Program-made: the position numbers and the translations under genes | NCBI GenBank assembly: GCA_022711755.1 | Contig: JAKLEA010000004.1 | Coordinates: 186,001 to 250,000 of the forward strand | Direction of reading: 5' to 3' | Length of the DNA stretch: 64,000 bases | Source of the DNA: Planctomycetota bacterium | Lineage (GTDB): Bacteria; Planctomycetota; Brocadiia; SM23-32; JAKLEA01 | Part shown: piece after piece, positions 19,736 through 29,055 of the stretch | Layout: each line of letters opens with the position of its first letter | How positions within the stretch are numbered: the stretch's first letter is position 1 | Notes under the pieces: generated by a model | Database searches by the model: none | What the model saw: only the letters and a program-made list of their open reading frames with translations | What the model was told of the DNA's origin: nothing

Positions 19736-22441
19736 ATGAGATTGGGAATCTTACGGGGTTTGTTTGCGACTATCTGCATGTGTATTTTCGTTTTCCCCCC
19801 CGCCGATTCGTTTGCTGCCGACGACGGTCTTGTCGCCTACTACACGTTCGATGAAGGAACGGGCGAGGTCGTCAGCGACCTGAGCGGGAAGGCTAATCAC
19901 GGGAAGGTAATCGGCGCCAAATTCGCGAAGGTGAAGGGCGGCTGCGTACTTGAGTTCGACGGCATTGATGACATGGTTGACTGCGGGCCGTGCGAGAGCA
20001 TGGGCATAACGAATGCCGTCACGGTCTCGGCGTGGGTGAGGAGCGACCGCCTGCCGACCGGCGAGGTTGGCATCGCCGGCAAGGGGATTGATTGCTTCGG
20101 GCTGACGTTCTACCGGTTCGGCACGGCGTGGTGGTACATCAGCGGCGGGGGAAACAACTGCAAGGCAAGCGTCGGCGCGGGATTCTGGCACATGATCACG
20201 GGAACCTACGACGGCGCGGAAATGCGGCTTTACGTTGACGGGCGGATTGCGGACAAGCGCAAGATCGAAACTCCGATAAGGATGGAAGGCAATTTCAGAA
20301 TCGGCGACGGCCTGGGTGGGCGGGGCGGAGGATTCGAGGGCGCGATTGACGAGGTTCGGGTCTACAATCGCGCCCTCGCGGAGACTGAGATTCAGACACT
20401 CTTCAAGGCTACGGCGCAATTCCAGATGGCGAGGAGGGAACCTGTGAAGAAGGTCGCTCAACTCGATTGCGGGGGGTGTTCGCTGCTGCTGGGCGTCGGG
20501 GGGGAGATGGAGATTCGCGCCGGGGAGGAATCGTACGTCATCGAGACGCTGTTCTCCTATCCCGGCGAGCGCATAAGCTGGAACGGTTTTTCGCAGAGTC
20601 AGAAGGGCGCCGAAACGGGATGGGTTCCTCGCGCGTCAGCCGAAGGCAGGGGCAAAGCATTCGTCAAGGCGGAAGGCGCGCGATATTCCGTCACGCGCTC
20701 GATTGCGGCGTCCGGGGGGCGCATTCTCATCGAGGACGAGATACGCAACCGGAGCGACGAACCGGTCGGTGTCATCATTGACACAAGCATCGTCTCGCCG
20801 GAACTGTTTGAGGAATGCCGTCTCGCCGGTGGGCGGGATGGCGGGGTGAGCGCGTGCTCAGAGAATCCGACGATCTTCCTGCGGCAGAAGTCAAGCTCCC
20901 TTGGCATTATGGCGAATGATACTGTTTCCCGGCTCCAACTTCAGTCCGGCTGGCAGGGAAACGTCGCGCGGTTCGGGCTGCGCCGCCTCGGAATCGCGCC
21001 GGGAGAAACCCGAACGCTGAGGTGGACGATTTATCCGTCTCCGGGCGCGCGGGACTATTTCGATTTCGTGAATTTGCTGCGGGACGAACTCGGCTCAAAC
21101 TTCACGCTTCAGGGGCCTTTCGACTTCTTCGATGTGACGCGGGAAGCGGGTCTGCTTGCCGACGCGGGGGCGCTGAAGCAGCGCCTCGCAAGAAAGAAGT
21201 TGAAGATCGCCGCGCTGATGCCGTGGCTGGATTACGACAATTTCAACTACGTCACCGATAAGGTCACGACGCGGGACGAATATCGCGCGATGATGCGTAA
21301 GGCGGCGGCTGCGCTGAAGAGCGCCGATCCCGGGATTCTCTGCATCGGGTGCATGGAGGGCAATCTTGTCACGATCCCGCCCGAGCTGGCCGGCGCGCTT
21401 TACGCGACCATTCCGCCGGAAGGCCGCAGACAGGGCCAGTACATGTTCACCGACGAGCAGATGAATCTATTGAGAAAACATGACCTGCGCTGGAACGACT
21501 GCCTGCTGCGCAATCCGGAGAACAGATGCCGCTACGAGCTTTACTATCGCGGCAACGACGGCCGGGAGAAACTGCCCATGCTGGCCATCGCCGTCTACGC
21601 CGCGCCCGGCAACGGGCAGCATAAATACTGGATGGACCAGGCAAAATTCATGATCGAGGACGTCGGGCTGGACGGGGTCTACATTGACCAGTTCAGCCTC
21701 GCCTTCTCGGATGAGCAGAGATACTCGCACGAGAAGTGGGACGGGGTGACGGTCGAAATTGATCCGCAGACCGGAAAGATAACCCGGAAGCTGACTGACG
21801 GAGCGCTGGCGGGCGTCGGCGCGCGCGGGGACCTGATCCGCTACGTCCTTGCCAACGGCAAGGCCATGGTCGCCAACACGCACTGCGCGGCAGAGGAACT
21901 GCAATCGCTGCCCATACATCGCTTCCTGGAGGCGGAGTGGTTCATTGATCCGATGACGCTGGACAGGGGGGAGGAGCCGCCGATCGTCAGGAGCCTTTGC
22001 GAGGGGCATCTAGGCAGCCCGCTTGCCCTGGGATGCCGCCCGCAGCATCGCGGCAAGGCTGCGGCGGACAACTATGCTCGCTGCATCATCGGCTCGGCCT
22101 CTGCCTATCTGCGGAATGGGTTGCTGTATTGCCATTACAATACCGCCATTCCGGAGAGCGGGCCGGGGGCGGGGGACTATGGCCCGATCAACCACATGTT
22201 CCCGATAACGCCCGTTCGTCTGGGGGACGGATTCATTGAGGGGCGGGAGCGGGTAGCGACGTGCGTTTCCGGCGCGTTCAACTGGCCGGGGGAACAGAAG
22301 CCTAAGGCGCTCCTTTTCGACGGGCTTGGAAGGCTGAAGGAGCCGGGCGAAGGGACTTTTGAAATGGTAAAGAGCGGGAACGTCTGGATTGTGAAGACCA
22401 GAATCGCGGATTGGGAGGAAATGGCGGTATTGGAACCGTAG
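19736..22441 (+). CDS. Exported LamG-domain protein with an unrecognised TIM-barrel-like region
   Basis: The 901-residue protein starts with a signal peptide (cleavage near SFA-ADD, residue 27). A LamG/concanavalin-like lectin domain follows (about 29-225: LVAYYTFDEGTGEVVSDLSG, VEFDGIDD-like, IDEVRVYNRALAETEI). Next is a beta-sandwich (about 240-440) and a region that looks like a glycosidase barrel (about 455-800: IAALMPWLDYDNFNYVTDKV, CIGCMEGNLV, LDGVYIDQFS, VANTHCAAEE, FLEAEWFIDP). The layout resembles retaining glycosidases with an N-terminal supersandwich, and the Asp in GVYIDQF is a candidate catalytic residue, but I do not recognise the family. GGGAGAG precedes the ATG. It is third in the M20-oxidoreductase operon. 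Confidence 0.75.
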   Translation: MRLGILRGLFATICMCIFVFPPADSFAADDGLVAYYTFDEGTGEVVSDLSGKANHGKVIGAKFAKVKGGCVLEFDGIDDMVDCGPCESMGITNAVTVSAWVRSDRLPTGEVGIAGKGIDCFGLTFYRFGTAWWYISGGGNNCKASVGAGFWHMITGTYDGAEMRLYVDGRIADKRKIETPIRMEGNFRIGDGLGGRGGGFEGAIDEVRVYNRALAETEIQTLFKATAQFQMARREPVKKVAQLDCGGCSLLLGVGGEMEIRAGEESYVIETLFSYPGERISWNGFSQSQKGAETGWVPRASAEGRGKAFVKAEGARYSVTRSIAASGGRILIEDEIRNRSDEPVGVIIDTSIVSPELFEECRLAGGRDGGVSACSENPTIFLRQKSSSLGIMANDTVSRLQLQSGWQGNVARFGLRRLGIAPGETRTLRWTIYPSPGARDYFDFVNLLRDELGSNFTLQGPFDFFDVTREAGLLADAGALKQRLARKKLKIAALMPWLDYDNFNYVTDKVTTRDEYRAMMRKAAAALKSADPGILCIGCMEGNLVTIPPELAGALYATIPPEGRRQGQYMFTDEQMNLLRKHDLRWNDCLLRNPENRCRYELYYRGNDGREKLPMLAIAVYAAPGNGQHKYWMDQAKFMIEDVGLDGVYIDQFSLAFSDEQRYSHEKWDGVTVEIDPQTGKITRKLTDGALAGVGARGDLIRYVLANGKAMVANTHCAAEELQSLPIHRFLEAEWFIDPMTLDRGEEPPIVRSLCEGHLGSPLALGCRPQHRGKAAADNYARCIIGSASAYLRNGLLYCHYNTAIPESGPGAGDYGPINHMFPITPVRLGDGFIEGRERVATCVSGAFNWPGEQKPKALLFDGLGRLKEPGEGTFEMVKSGNVWIVKTRIADWEEMAVLEP

Positions 22442-22777
22442 CGGCGGCGCGTAATCACGACGGAGAAGGCGCGAGCATATCGAAATCGGCGGGAGGATTC
22501 GCCCCGGTTGCGCCGTCAAGCTCTTCTCCCGGTTTTCAGGCGGACCGGTGAGACTTGAAGGTCAAATTGTATGATCGTACTCCAACGGTATCTATCCCAG
22601 GGATGAATTACAAATGTGTCATCCCCTTGTTGGCGCTGTTATCAATACCCTTGTTGCGTTCAACTGAAACCTCTTGCCCTATTACACTGCGCGGGCTACC
22701 TTATCATCCTGAGTTCGGTTCCTCCCCGCCCGTGGCGGAGCGGTTTGAACGGATTCGTTTAATAAGGAGCGACACAA
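22442..22777. other. 336-base intergenic stretch with only a ribosome site recognised
   Basis: No credible ORF, hairpin terminator or convincing promoter pair was found between the LamG gene and the next plus-strand gene. The composition is visibly less GC-rich than the genes around 22560-22680. AAGGAG at 22769-22774 region is the ribosome site of the isomerase-like gene. Confidence 0.4.
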
Positions 22778-23536
22778 ATGGCCAGGATTCCGATTGCGCT
22801 GCAACTCTACACCGTCAGGGACGACGCGGCGAAGGACTACATCGGCACTCTCAAGAAGGTGGCCAAGATGGGCTACGAGGGGGTCGAGTTCGCCGGTTAC
22901 GGCGGCCTGAGCGCCAAGAAATTGAAAAAGCTTATTGATGATCTGGGGATCAAACCCGCCGGAACGCACTGCGGAATGGGCGACTTGCAGGACAACATAA
23001 ATGAACTGGTTGATTGCGCCAAGACAATCGGCCATAAGTTCATCACCTGCCCCGGCATGGCCGGCGAGTATCACGCCTCCGCCGACGGATACAAACGGGC
23101 GGGCGAGATATTCAACGAGGCGGGCGCGAAGCTGAAGAAGGAGGGCATCACCCTCTGCTACCACAACCACAGCGCAGAATTTAAATCCTTCGACGGCAAG
23201 TATGGCTTCGACATCCTTTTCGGCGCGGCCAAGCCGGCGAACCTGAAGGCTGAGCTTGATCTTTACTGGGTGAAGTACGGCGGCGAGGACCCGGTGAAGT
23301 ACATCATCCGCTACGCCAAACGCCTGCCGCTGATTCACCTGAAGGACATGGCCAACGACGAGAAGCGCTCGTTCGCCGAGGTGGGCGAGGGCATCCTCGA
23401 CCTGGACACGATCTTCATCGCATGCCAGCTTGCCGGAGCGAAGTGGTACATAGTCGAGCAGGACACATGCAAAGGCCCGCCGCTTGAGAGCGCGAAGATC
23501 AGCATTGACAACCTCAGGAAGCGCGGGATGATCTAG
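22778..23536 (+). CDS. Sugar phosphate isomerase/epimerase-like TIM barrel
   Basis: This 252-residue xylose-isomerase-like protein is cytoplasmic. It has IALQLYTVRDDAAKD at strand one, GYEGVEFAG with the first metal-binding Glu, LCYHNHSAEF, AELDLYWVK with a metal Asp, LIHLKDM, the VGEG loop and YIVEQD. All four metal ligands expected of the family look present. Close relatives include IolE/IolH-type and 3-dehydroshikimate-type enzymes and uncharacterised proteins of PVC bacteria that interconvert keto and aldo sugars. A strong AAGGAG sits 8-9 bases before ATG. It is monocistronic, with a palindromic repeat after its stop. Confidence 0.88.
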   Translation: MARIPIALQLYTVRDDAAKDYIGTLKKVAKMGYEGVEFAGYGGLSAKKLKKLIDDLGIKPAGTHCGMGDLQDNINELVDCAKTIGHKFITCPGMAGEYHASADGYKRAGEIFNEAGAKLKKEGITLCYHNHSAEFKSFDGKYGFDILFGAAKPANLKAELDLYWVKYGGEDPVKYIIRYAKRLPLIHLKDMANDEKRSFAEVGEGILDLDTIFIACQLAGAKWYIVEQDTCKGPPLESAKISIDNLRKRGMI

Positions 23537-23589
23537 CGTTGCGTCCCACAAGTTCCTGAGCTAACTCTCTGCTCATATGAGGGAATCTT

Positions 23590-23671
23590 CCTTCTCCCCG
23601 GGGAGAAGGTGGCGCGTCCATAGGACGGCGCGTCCATAGGACGCGACGGATGAGGGGCTTGTTCCCCCTCA
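23590..23671. repeat. REP-like compound palindromic repeat
   Basis: Three elements are packed in 82 bases: a perfect 20-base palindrome CCTTCTCCCCGGGGAGAAGG (23590-23609), two perfect tandem copies of GGCGCGTCCATAGGAC (23611-23626 and 23627-23642), and a 7-bp hairpin TGAGGGG/CCCCTCA (23651-23671). This arrangement is typical of dispersed intergenic REP sequences. It could also stop or stabilise the upstream transcript. Confidence 0.6.
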
Positions 23672-23710
23672 CCTAATCTTCAGTATGGGCGCAAAGCGTC
23701 CATTCAACAT

Positions 23711-26700
23711 ATGAAAGATCGCGTCACTTCCGGATGGCTGCGCAGGGAAGGCATTTATCTCTGCGCGGCCATTCTCGTTTTCAGCGCCTGCTCAACGCAG
23801 GCGGTGCGCGAGCCTGTCATCTCTTCCGCCGAAGGGATCGCCGCGTGCGAGAAGAACGGGCGTCTGCTGGAGGCGGGGCCGGTTCCGGACGGCTACGCGC
23901 TTGACGGATTCGTCGAAGAATGGGCGGGCAGGCCGGCGGTCGTCATCGCCGATGCCGCAAACGTCGCCTCCGGAAACTGGCGCGGGCCTGCCGACGCCTC
24001 AGCCAGGGTCTGGGCCGCATGGATGCCCGAGGCGCTGATCCTGGCCGTCAGCGCGCGCGATGATCAGACTGTATCCCCCGCAAAGGATGCCGCGCCATCC
24101 AAAGAAGCCCCATCGCAATCCAACAGCGAATCGCCCCGGGACGCCGAAGGCTCAAGGAAAACCGATTCATCCGGAGGCGACGCCAAATCGGGGGGGGGGG
24201 AGGCGCATGACGACTCCGAATCTCAGCCGGGAGTCCTTCCATCCGACGCGCTTGCGGGTGACGGAATCAGGTTTCACTTCGCGGGCACGGACGCCGGCTC
24301 GCGAAGGGAGGGAAGGTACACACTCGCGTTCGCCGTGACGGCGACAGGGCGCGTGACGACGCTCGCCTATGGTGAGAAGTTCTACATGCGTCAGACGCTT
24401 GACCGCATCCTGACGCGCTCCGCGCGGACGCCGGGGTTGTACAGCCTGGAGATCGAGATACCGCGCAAGCTGTTGAAGGGAATCGCGCTTGAGCAGGGTA
24501 ATCGCTGCGACGCGCAGTTCTGCCTGATTGACCGCGATACGGAGCCTGCGATCAAGTCGAGCGTTCTGGTCTGGCCCGCCGGGGCGACTCGCAATTACCG
24601 GACGGACGTGGGGCATTCCGGGGCGCTGTATCTGGCCGGCGGATTCATGCTTTTCCCGGAGTTATTGAGCGCCCCCGCTTTTCCCGGCCCGCCGGTTTCC
24701 GTGGCTCTGCGTCCCGTCGTCTTTGCCGCTTCGGGCGAACCACCCGTCGCGCGAGGGCTGGCGACGCTTGCGCTGGAATCTAAAACCGTCACCCAAACCC
24801 CCTTTGTGTGGACCGGGCCTCAGGACTCCATTGTGGAAATCCCGACCGCGGGACTTGCGGGGGGGAGGTACTCCCTTCAGGTCGGCGTCAACATTGACCG
24901 GGATCATGTCTTCTTCTCTCCCGGGGAGGTGGTCATGGACGAAAGCCTGTTCGTCCCCGAAATGCGCAAGGACTGGCAGGGCGACGCCCGCTTTGACGAG
25001 TCGGAGGCTTCAGACCCGGTTCTCGTCTACTCGCCAGTTTGGAAATCGCCGGAGGACTGGCGTGAGTGCCTCCTGAATGTCCAGCGGAAAGACTGGGGGC
25101 GATTCAACAGCATCCGCTTCAGCATCCGCCCGGAATACCCCGGCAAGACGGACGAGACGCACCTGCTGCTGCGGCTGGACGACGACGGCAGGAGCGTCCA
25201 TGAGACCGAGCGCGAAATCCAGTCCGGCGAATGGACGGACGTCGCATGGGACATCTCCAGCGTTCCGCGCGGCGGCGTCACGGCCTTCAAACTCTCAACA
25301 AAGGGGGAATGGTATACCGAGCACGGAACGCCTGTTTTCCGGATCAGGAACATGAGGCTCAGCCCGCTGGAGAGCCTTGACGAGGTCCGGGAACTGCGCG
25401 AGGAGGTCGCCGTCAACCAGGTCGGCTTCTCGCCGTCCGATCCCAAGCGATTCTACTACCAGACGTTCGTCCGGCCCGGCACGGAGCCGGAGTTTGAGTT
25501 GATTGACGGAAAAGACAAGGTCTGCTTCGAGGGAAAGACAACCCCGCTGGGCGCTATTGAGGAATGGGAAACCCAGGGCTATGCGGGCGACTTCACGGAA
25601 TTCAAGGCCGTCGGCGAATACAGGATCCGCGTCATCGCAGACGGGCATGTAGTGGAATCGGCGCCGTTCCGGATTGATGCGCGACGGCTAATCTCCGCCA
25701 CGGGGGAGGACGCAGTAAAATTCTTCTATATTCAGCGCTGCGGCTGCGAGGTTCCGGGATGGCATCCGCCCTGCCACATGGATGACGCGAAGCTGCCGGA
25801 CGGCTCGCATCTGGACGCGACGGGCGGATGGCACGACGCGGGGGATTACAATAAATATAACGGATTCACGCCGCTCTCTGTGTATTCGCTGCTGGCGGCT
25901 TACCGGGCGCACAAGACCTTCTATGATCGGTTTGACTCCATCGGGGAGAAGGGGCGGGCTGACGTTCTGGACGAGGCGGAATGGGGGATGCAGTGGCTTG
26001 TGAAGATGACCGATCCGGCAACGGGATTGCTGCGGAATTCGGTCTTCTCCGGTTATGGCTGCAAGACCGCGCCGGAGCTTGATACGGACAACGTCATCGG
26101 CAACGATGACGACAGGCCGGTCAAGCCCGGCAACGGCGGGGCGTCGGCGCAATATTTCGCCGCCGCAGGTTTCGCGCTGGCGTCGAAACTGCGCGAAAGC
26201 ATGTCCGGGCATCTGCCGCGGGCGGAGAGGATGTTTGCGGCTACCGACGAGCTTGGCGACCGGTCGCCGGAGTCGGTGGCGTCGCGAATCATCGCCTGTG
26301 TAGAGCTTTGGCGCGCTACGGGGAAGGACTCATACGCCGTCGAGGCGGAGAAATCCGCGCGAGAGCTTGTCGCCCTGCAATTCCCCGCCGGGCACGAGTG
26401 GGAGGGCGCATTCCGCCCTGCCCCGAACGCCGGACAGCCGGGTTACAGCATCGTCAACGAGGGGCTTGTCCCTGCGGCAATCGCCCTGCTTGCGAACGCA
26501 AGGCCTCACGCCGCGATTGCGCCGTCTCTGCGGGATTCGCTGGCCCTTCACGTGAAGTATCTGTCGAAGCTGACGGACAATCCCGCGCGGATATCGAAAA
26601 TCTTCGCCGGCGGGAGACTGCATTTCTTTTTCCCGTTCGAGCCGGAGAAGTGGTACGTCGGGCAGAACAGCCAGTATCTCTCCCAGGCATGGGCGGCGCT

Positions 26701-27040
26701 GCTGGCCCATCGCGCGACGGGGAAAGCCGAGTTCCGGGATTTCGCGCAGCGGCACATTGACTGGATTCTCGGCGCGAACCCGCTCGGTGTCTGCATGTTC
26801 GAGGGCGCGGGCAGCCTCAACCCGCCGAGCTACCATCACAGATACCGCAACATCGCCGGTCAGCCGCGCGGTGCCGTGCCGGGATGCGTTCCGAACGGCA
26901 TTGTGCGCTTTTCCCCGGAGCGCGATGTTCCGAGATTCGACTTCCGGGAGAACGTAATGGCGGCGTGGCAGAGCAACGAGCCGTGGCTGCCGCATAACGC
27001 CTACTACCTGCTGGCGTTGTCGGAATTGCCGGCGGAGTGA
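23711..27040 (+). CDS. GH9 endoglucanase-like lipoprotein
   Basis: This 1109-residue exported glycoside hydrolase probably acts on beta-1,4-glucan or a related polymer. It starts with a lipoprotein-like leader (VFSACST, Cys near residue 27), then a CBM9-like domain broken by a low-complexity Ser/Pro/Asp/Gly linker (about 118-175). Other beta domains follow, then the GH9-associated Ig-like domain (VNQVGFSPSDPKRFY, about 570-655) and the GH9 (alpha/alpha)6 catalytic domain (about 660-1109). Catalytic residues are intact: Asp709 and Asp712 in GGWHDAGDYNKY and Glu1090 in QSNEPWLPHNAYY; DWILGANPLG is also present. No good ribosome site precedes the ATG. Specificity beyond the family is not readable. 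Confidence 0.9.
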   Translation: MKDRVTSGWLRREGIYLCAAILVFSACSTQAVREPVISSAEGIAACEKNGRLLEAGPVPDGYALDGFVEEWAGRPAVVIADAANVASGNWRGPADASARVWAAWMPEALILAVSARDDQTVSPAKDAAPSKEAPSQSNSESPRDAEGSRKTDSSGGDAKSGGGEAHDDSESQPGVLPSDALAGDGIRFHFAGTDAGSRREGRYTLAFAVTATGRVTTLAYGEKFYMRQTLDRILTRSARTPGLYSLEIEIPRKLLKGIALEQGNRCDAQFCLIDRDTEPAIKSSVLVWPAGATRNYRTDVGHSGALYLAGGFMLFPELLSAPAFPGPPVSVALRPVVFAASGEPPVARGLATLALESKTVTQTPFVWTGPQDSIVEIPTAGLAGGRYSLQVGVNIDRDHVFFSPGEVVMDESLFVPEMRKDWQGDARFDESEASDPVLVYSPVWKSPEDWRECLLNVQRKDWGRFNSIRFSIRPEYPGKTDETHLLLRLDDDGRSVHETEREIQSGEWTDVAWDISSVPRGGVTAFKLSTKGEWYTEHGTPVFRIRNMRLSPLESLDEVRELREEVAVNQVGFSPSDPKRFYYQTFVRPGTEPEFELIDGKDKVCFEGKTTPLGAIEEWETQGYAGDFTEFKAVGEYRIRVIADGHVVESAPFRIDARRLISATGEDAVKFFYIQRCGCEVPGWHPPCHMDDAKLPDGSHLDATGGWHDAGDYNKYNGFTPLSVYSLLAAYRAHKTFYDRFDSIGEKGRADVLDEAEWGMQWLVKMTDPATGLLRNSVFSGYGCKTAPELDTDNVIGNDDDRPVKPGNGGASAQYFAAAGFALASKLRESMSGHLPRAERMFAATDELGDRSPESVASRIIACVELWRATGKDSYAVEAEKSARELVALQFPAGHEWEGAFRPAPNAGQPGYSIVNEGLVPAAIALLANARPHAAIAPSLRDSLALHVKYLSKLTDNPARISKIFAGGRLHFFFPFEPEKWYVGQNSQYLSQAWAALLAHRATGKAEFRDFAQRHIDWILGANPLGVCMFEGAGSLNPPSYHHRYRNIAGQPRGAVPGCVPNGIVRFSPERDVPRFDFRENVMAAWQSNEPWLPHNAYYLLALSELPAE

Positions 27041-27071
27041 AATTGGCGTATTCCGCATCTACGCGGAAGAC

Positions 27072-27119
27072 TGGTGGGTCATCGCGCTCGCCTTCGGCGC
27101 GCCGCTAACGCCCCACCCT
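27072..27119. repeat. REP-like inverted repeat
   Basis: GGTGGG (27073-27078) pairs with CCCACC near 27112-27117, around an inner GC-rich hairpin (CGCCTTCGGCG region). The end CCCCACCCTAC is a common REP tail. It lies in the 101-base gap after the GH9 gene and may end that transcript, though no T-tract follows. Confidence 0.35.
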
Positions 27120-27141
27120 ACATGCCGTGACGGAGGAAAAT

Positions 27142-27963
27142 ATGGCGGGCGGAAAACTGAAGATTCCGGGGCGGAGATATCGCACGCTGCCGATCACCTC
27201 GCCCGGCTATGAAGACATAACGCTCGATCTGGACCTCGACAAAACCGCGCTGGCGGTCATGCACTGCTGGAACATCGGGTGCGAATGCGGCCCGGCGTGG
27301 CATCCGGATTACTGGGTCGGGATGGGCTTCCCGCAGACGATTGAGGAGGCTGGACGCATCATGCGCGAGGTCATCAAGCCCGCGATGGAGGCGGCCCGGC
27401 GCGCGGGGCTGAGCATCGCGCACATCGAGAGCGAGTTCATCGGCATGAAGCATCCGGAGGCACAGAAAGGACTGATCCCGCCGAAGCCGCCTTCCGAACC
27501 ATCGTCCAAATGCGAGCCAGGACCGGGGCCGCGTGTTCCGGGTTACGTCCAGTCAATCGTTGACTCGAAACACGGGCGCGATTACGCCAACAACGGCCCG
27601 TATTCAAAGATGGACCGGGCGAAGATCGTTGAGCCGCTTCCGGGGGAGATATATGCTTTTCGGACTGACCAGCTTGATCGGCTTTTACGCGAGCGCGGCA
27701 TCGAGAACCTGCTGTACACGGGCTTCGCCACGGACATGTGCGTTTTGAACGCGCCGGGCGGATTGCTGCCCATGTTCAGCCTTGGATATCGCGTTCACCT
27801 CGTGCGCGACGCGACGATCGGGGTCGAATTCCCGGACACCTTCGAGGAGCGGCTTTCGACCCGCTGGGGCATTCGATTCCACGAATCACACTTCGGCGAC
27901 AGCCTCGCGAGCGCGGACCTGATCGCAGCGTTACACGCGGCGCTGGAGGAGAGAGGGAAATGA
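27142..27963 (+). CDS. Isochorismatase-fold cysteine hydrolase-like protein
   Basis: This cytoplasmic protein has 273 residues from ATG 27142. That start is preferred over a GTG 15 bases upstream because GGAGG lies 5 bases before it. The fold is recognised from LLYTGFATDMCVLNAPGG, with the nucleophile Cys200 in its usual place, and the final SLGYRVHLVRDATIGVEF. However, the usual catalytic Asp of the first strand (VVDMQ) reads AVMHCWN here, and the usual lysine is not visible in the matching segment IVEPLPGEIYAFRTDQL. Classical amidohydrolase chemistry is therefore doubtful. Its stop overlaps the start of the deacetylase-like gene (ATGA), so the two products are probably used together. Confidence 0.82.
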   Translation: MAGGKLKIPGRRYRTLPITSPGYEDITLDLDLDKTALAVMHCWNIGCECGPAWHPDYWVGMGFPQTIEEAGRIMREVIKPAMEAARRAGLSIAHIESEFIGMKHPEAQKGLIPPKPPSEPSSKCEPGPGPRVPGYVQSIVDSKHGRDYANNGPYSKMDRAKIVEPLPGEIYAFRTDQLDRLLRERGIENLLYTGFATDMCVLNAPGGLLPMFSLGYRVHLVRDATIGVEFPDTFEERLSTRWGIRFHESHFGDSLASADLIAALHAALEERGK

Positions 27964-28889
27964 ACGTCGGGAAGATAACGGACATGCGGATCACCCCCTG
28001 GAGGGGCGGCAAGCGTTGGGTATACTCGGTCACGTACGACGAGGGTCTTCAGGCGCTCCTGGGCGCGACTCTGGAGACGCACCGCAAGTTCGGCGTGCCG
28101 GGCCACGTCTCCCTCGTGGCGGCGGACGTCGGCAGGCCGCGGAACGTTCCCGGCAGCAGTTTCGACAAGATGATGATCCTGTCGCGGGCGGAGATTGACT
28201 CGCTCTGCGCCGAGGGCTGGGGCGTGTCCAATCACTCGATGACGCACGCCGCCTTCACGAGGGGAAACGCCAGAGTTGAGATCGTCGAGAGCCGCAAGGT
28301 CCTTGAGGACGCGCTGGGGCGCGCGATCACGATGTTCATCGTCCCCGGCAGCAATGACAACTACCCGCTGTCGCGCGAATTCGCGGCGGAGGCGGGATAT
28401 CTGTCGGTCGTCACGCTCTGGGACGAGGTGAACCTGCCGGATTGCGACCTGCTGAAGACGGGCCGGACTCCCTTGATCGAGGAAGGATTTTATCCGTTCT
28501 TCAGCGTGTTTGATCCATACTCCCGGCTGTGCCAGGCGCGGGACCTGGGGGGGTGGGTCGTGGATTACACGCACATAGCCCGCCCGCGTGAGGCGATGGC
28601 CAGCCCGCCGAAGGAAATCTCGCTGGAGCATCTGGCGCAGCGATTTGAGAAGGTGAAGGCGGTCGGGGGGGAGGAGGTCTGGCTGGGGGAGGCGACGGAG
28701 GTACAGGATTACATCTTATGCCGGAGGCATTGCCGAATGGAGAGCAGCGAGGAGGGATGGACGCTCTTCTGCAACGGGCTGCCGCAGGGCGTTCAGAAGC
28801 GGATAGTCACGGTGGAGGCGACGATGGAGGACGGGAGCAAGGTGTTGCAGGATTTGCCGGTGAGGGACGGGTTGGAACTTCCATTATGA
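27960..28889 (+). CDS. Polysaccharide deacetylase-family protein
   Basis: This NodB-type (CE4-like) metal hydrolase has 309 residues from ATG 27960. The start overlaps the previous stop and follows GGAGGAGAGAGGG. Motif 1 is WVYSVTYDEGL, with the catalytic base and metal Asp as T-Y-D-E-G. Motif 2 is SNHSMTH, carrying the two metal histidines. A later FIVPGSNDNYPLS matches the groove region. There is no signal peptide, so it is probably cytoplasmic and may act on a small N-acetylated sugar or another amide rather than on polymer. The coupling with the isochorismatase-fold gene supports a joint small-molecule pathway. Confidence 0.83.
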   Translation: MNVGKITDMRITPWRGGKRWVYSVTYDEGLQALLGATLETHRKFGVPGHVSLVAADVGRPRNVPGSSFDKMMILSRAEIDSLCAEGWGVSNHSMTHAAFTRGNARVEIVESRKVLEDALGRAITMFIVPGSNDNYPLSREFAAEAGYLSVVTLWDEVNLPDCDLLKTGRTPLIEEGFYPFFSVFDPYSRLCQARDLGGWVVDYTHIARPREAMASPPKEISLEHLAQRFEKVKAVGGEEVWLGEATEVQDYILCRRHCRMESSEEGWTLFCNGLPQGVQKRIVTVEATMEDGSKVLQDLPVRDGLELPL

Positions 28890-29055
28890 CAGGATTACAC
28901 CGCGGCGCATGTCGTTTTTTGATTGCGGGTTGACATCCTGCCATGTTCCAGACAGAGGCTTGATTTGCATGACGGTGATTCCATCATCGCGCCTGGACGT
29001 GATATGCTGTTGACAGATGGCCGATGACACTCAAAAAGGAACAAGGGGAGCAGTC

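Noticed and set aside
22555..22938. A short plus-strand frame overlapping the start of the isomerase-like gene
   Set aside because: It enters the isomerase-like gene in another frame, has no ribosome site and no motif.
28930..29015. TTGACA boxes at 28930-28935 and 29010-29015 as promoters of the calcium-loop protein
   Set aside because: Neither has an acceptable -10 at 16-18 bases, so no promoter is claimed although one must exist nearby.
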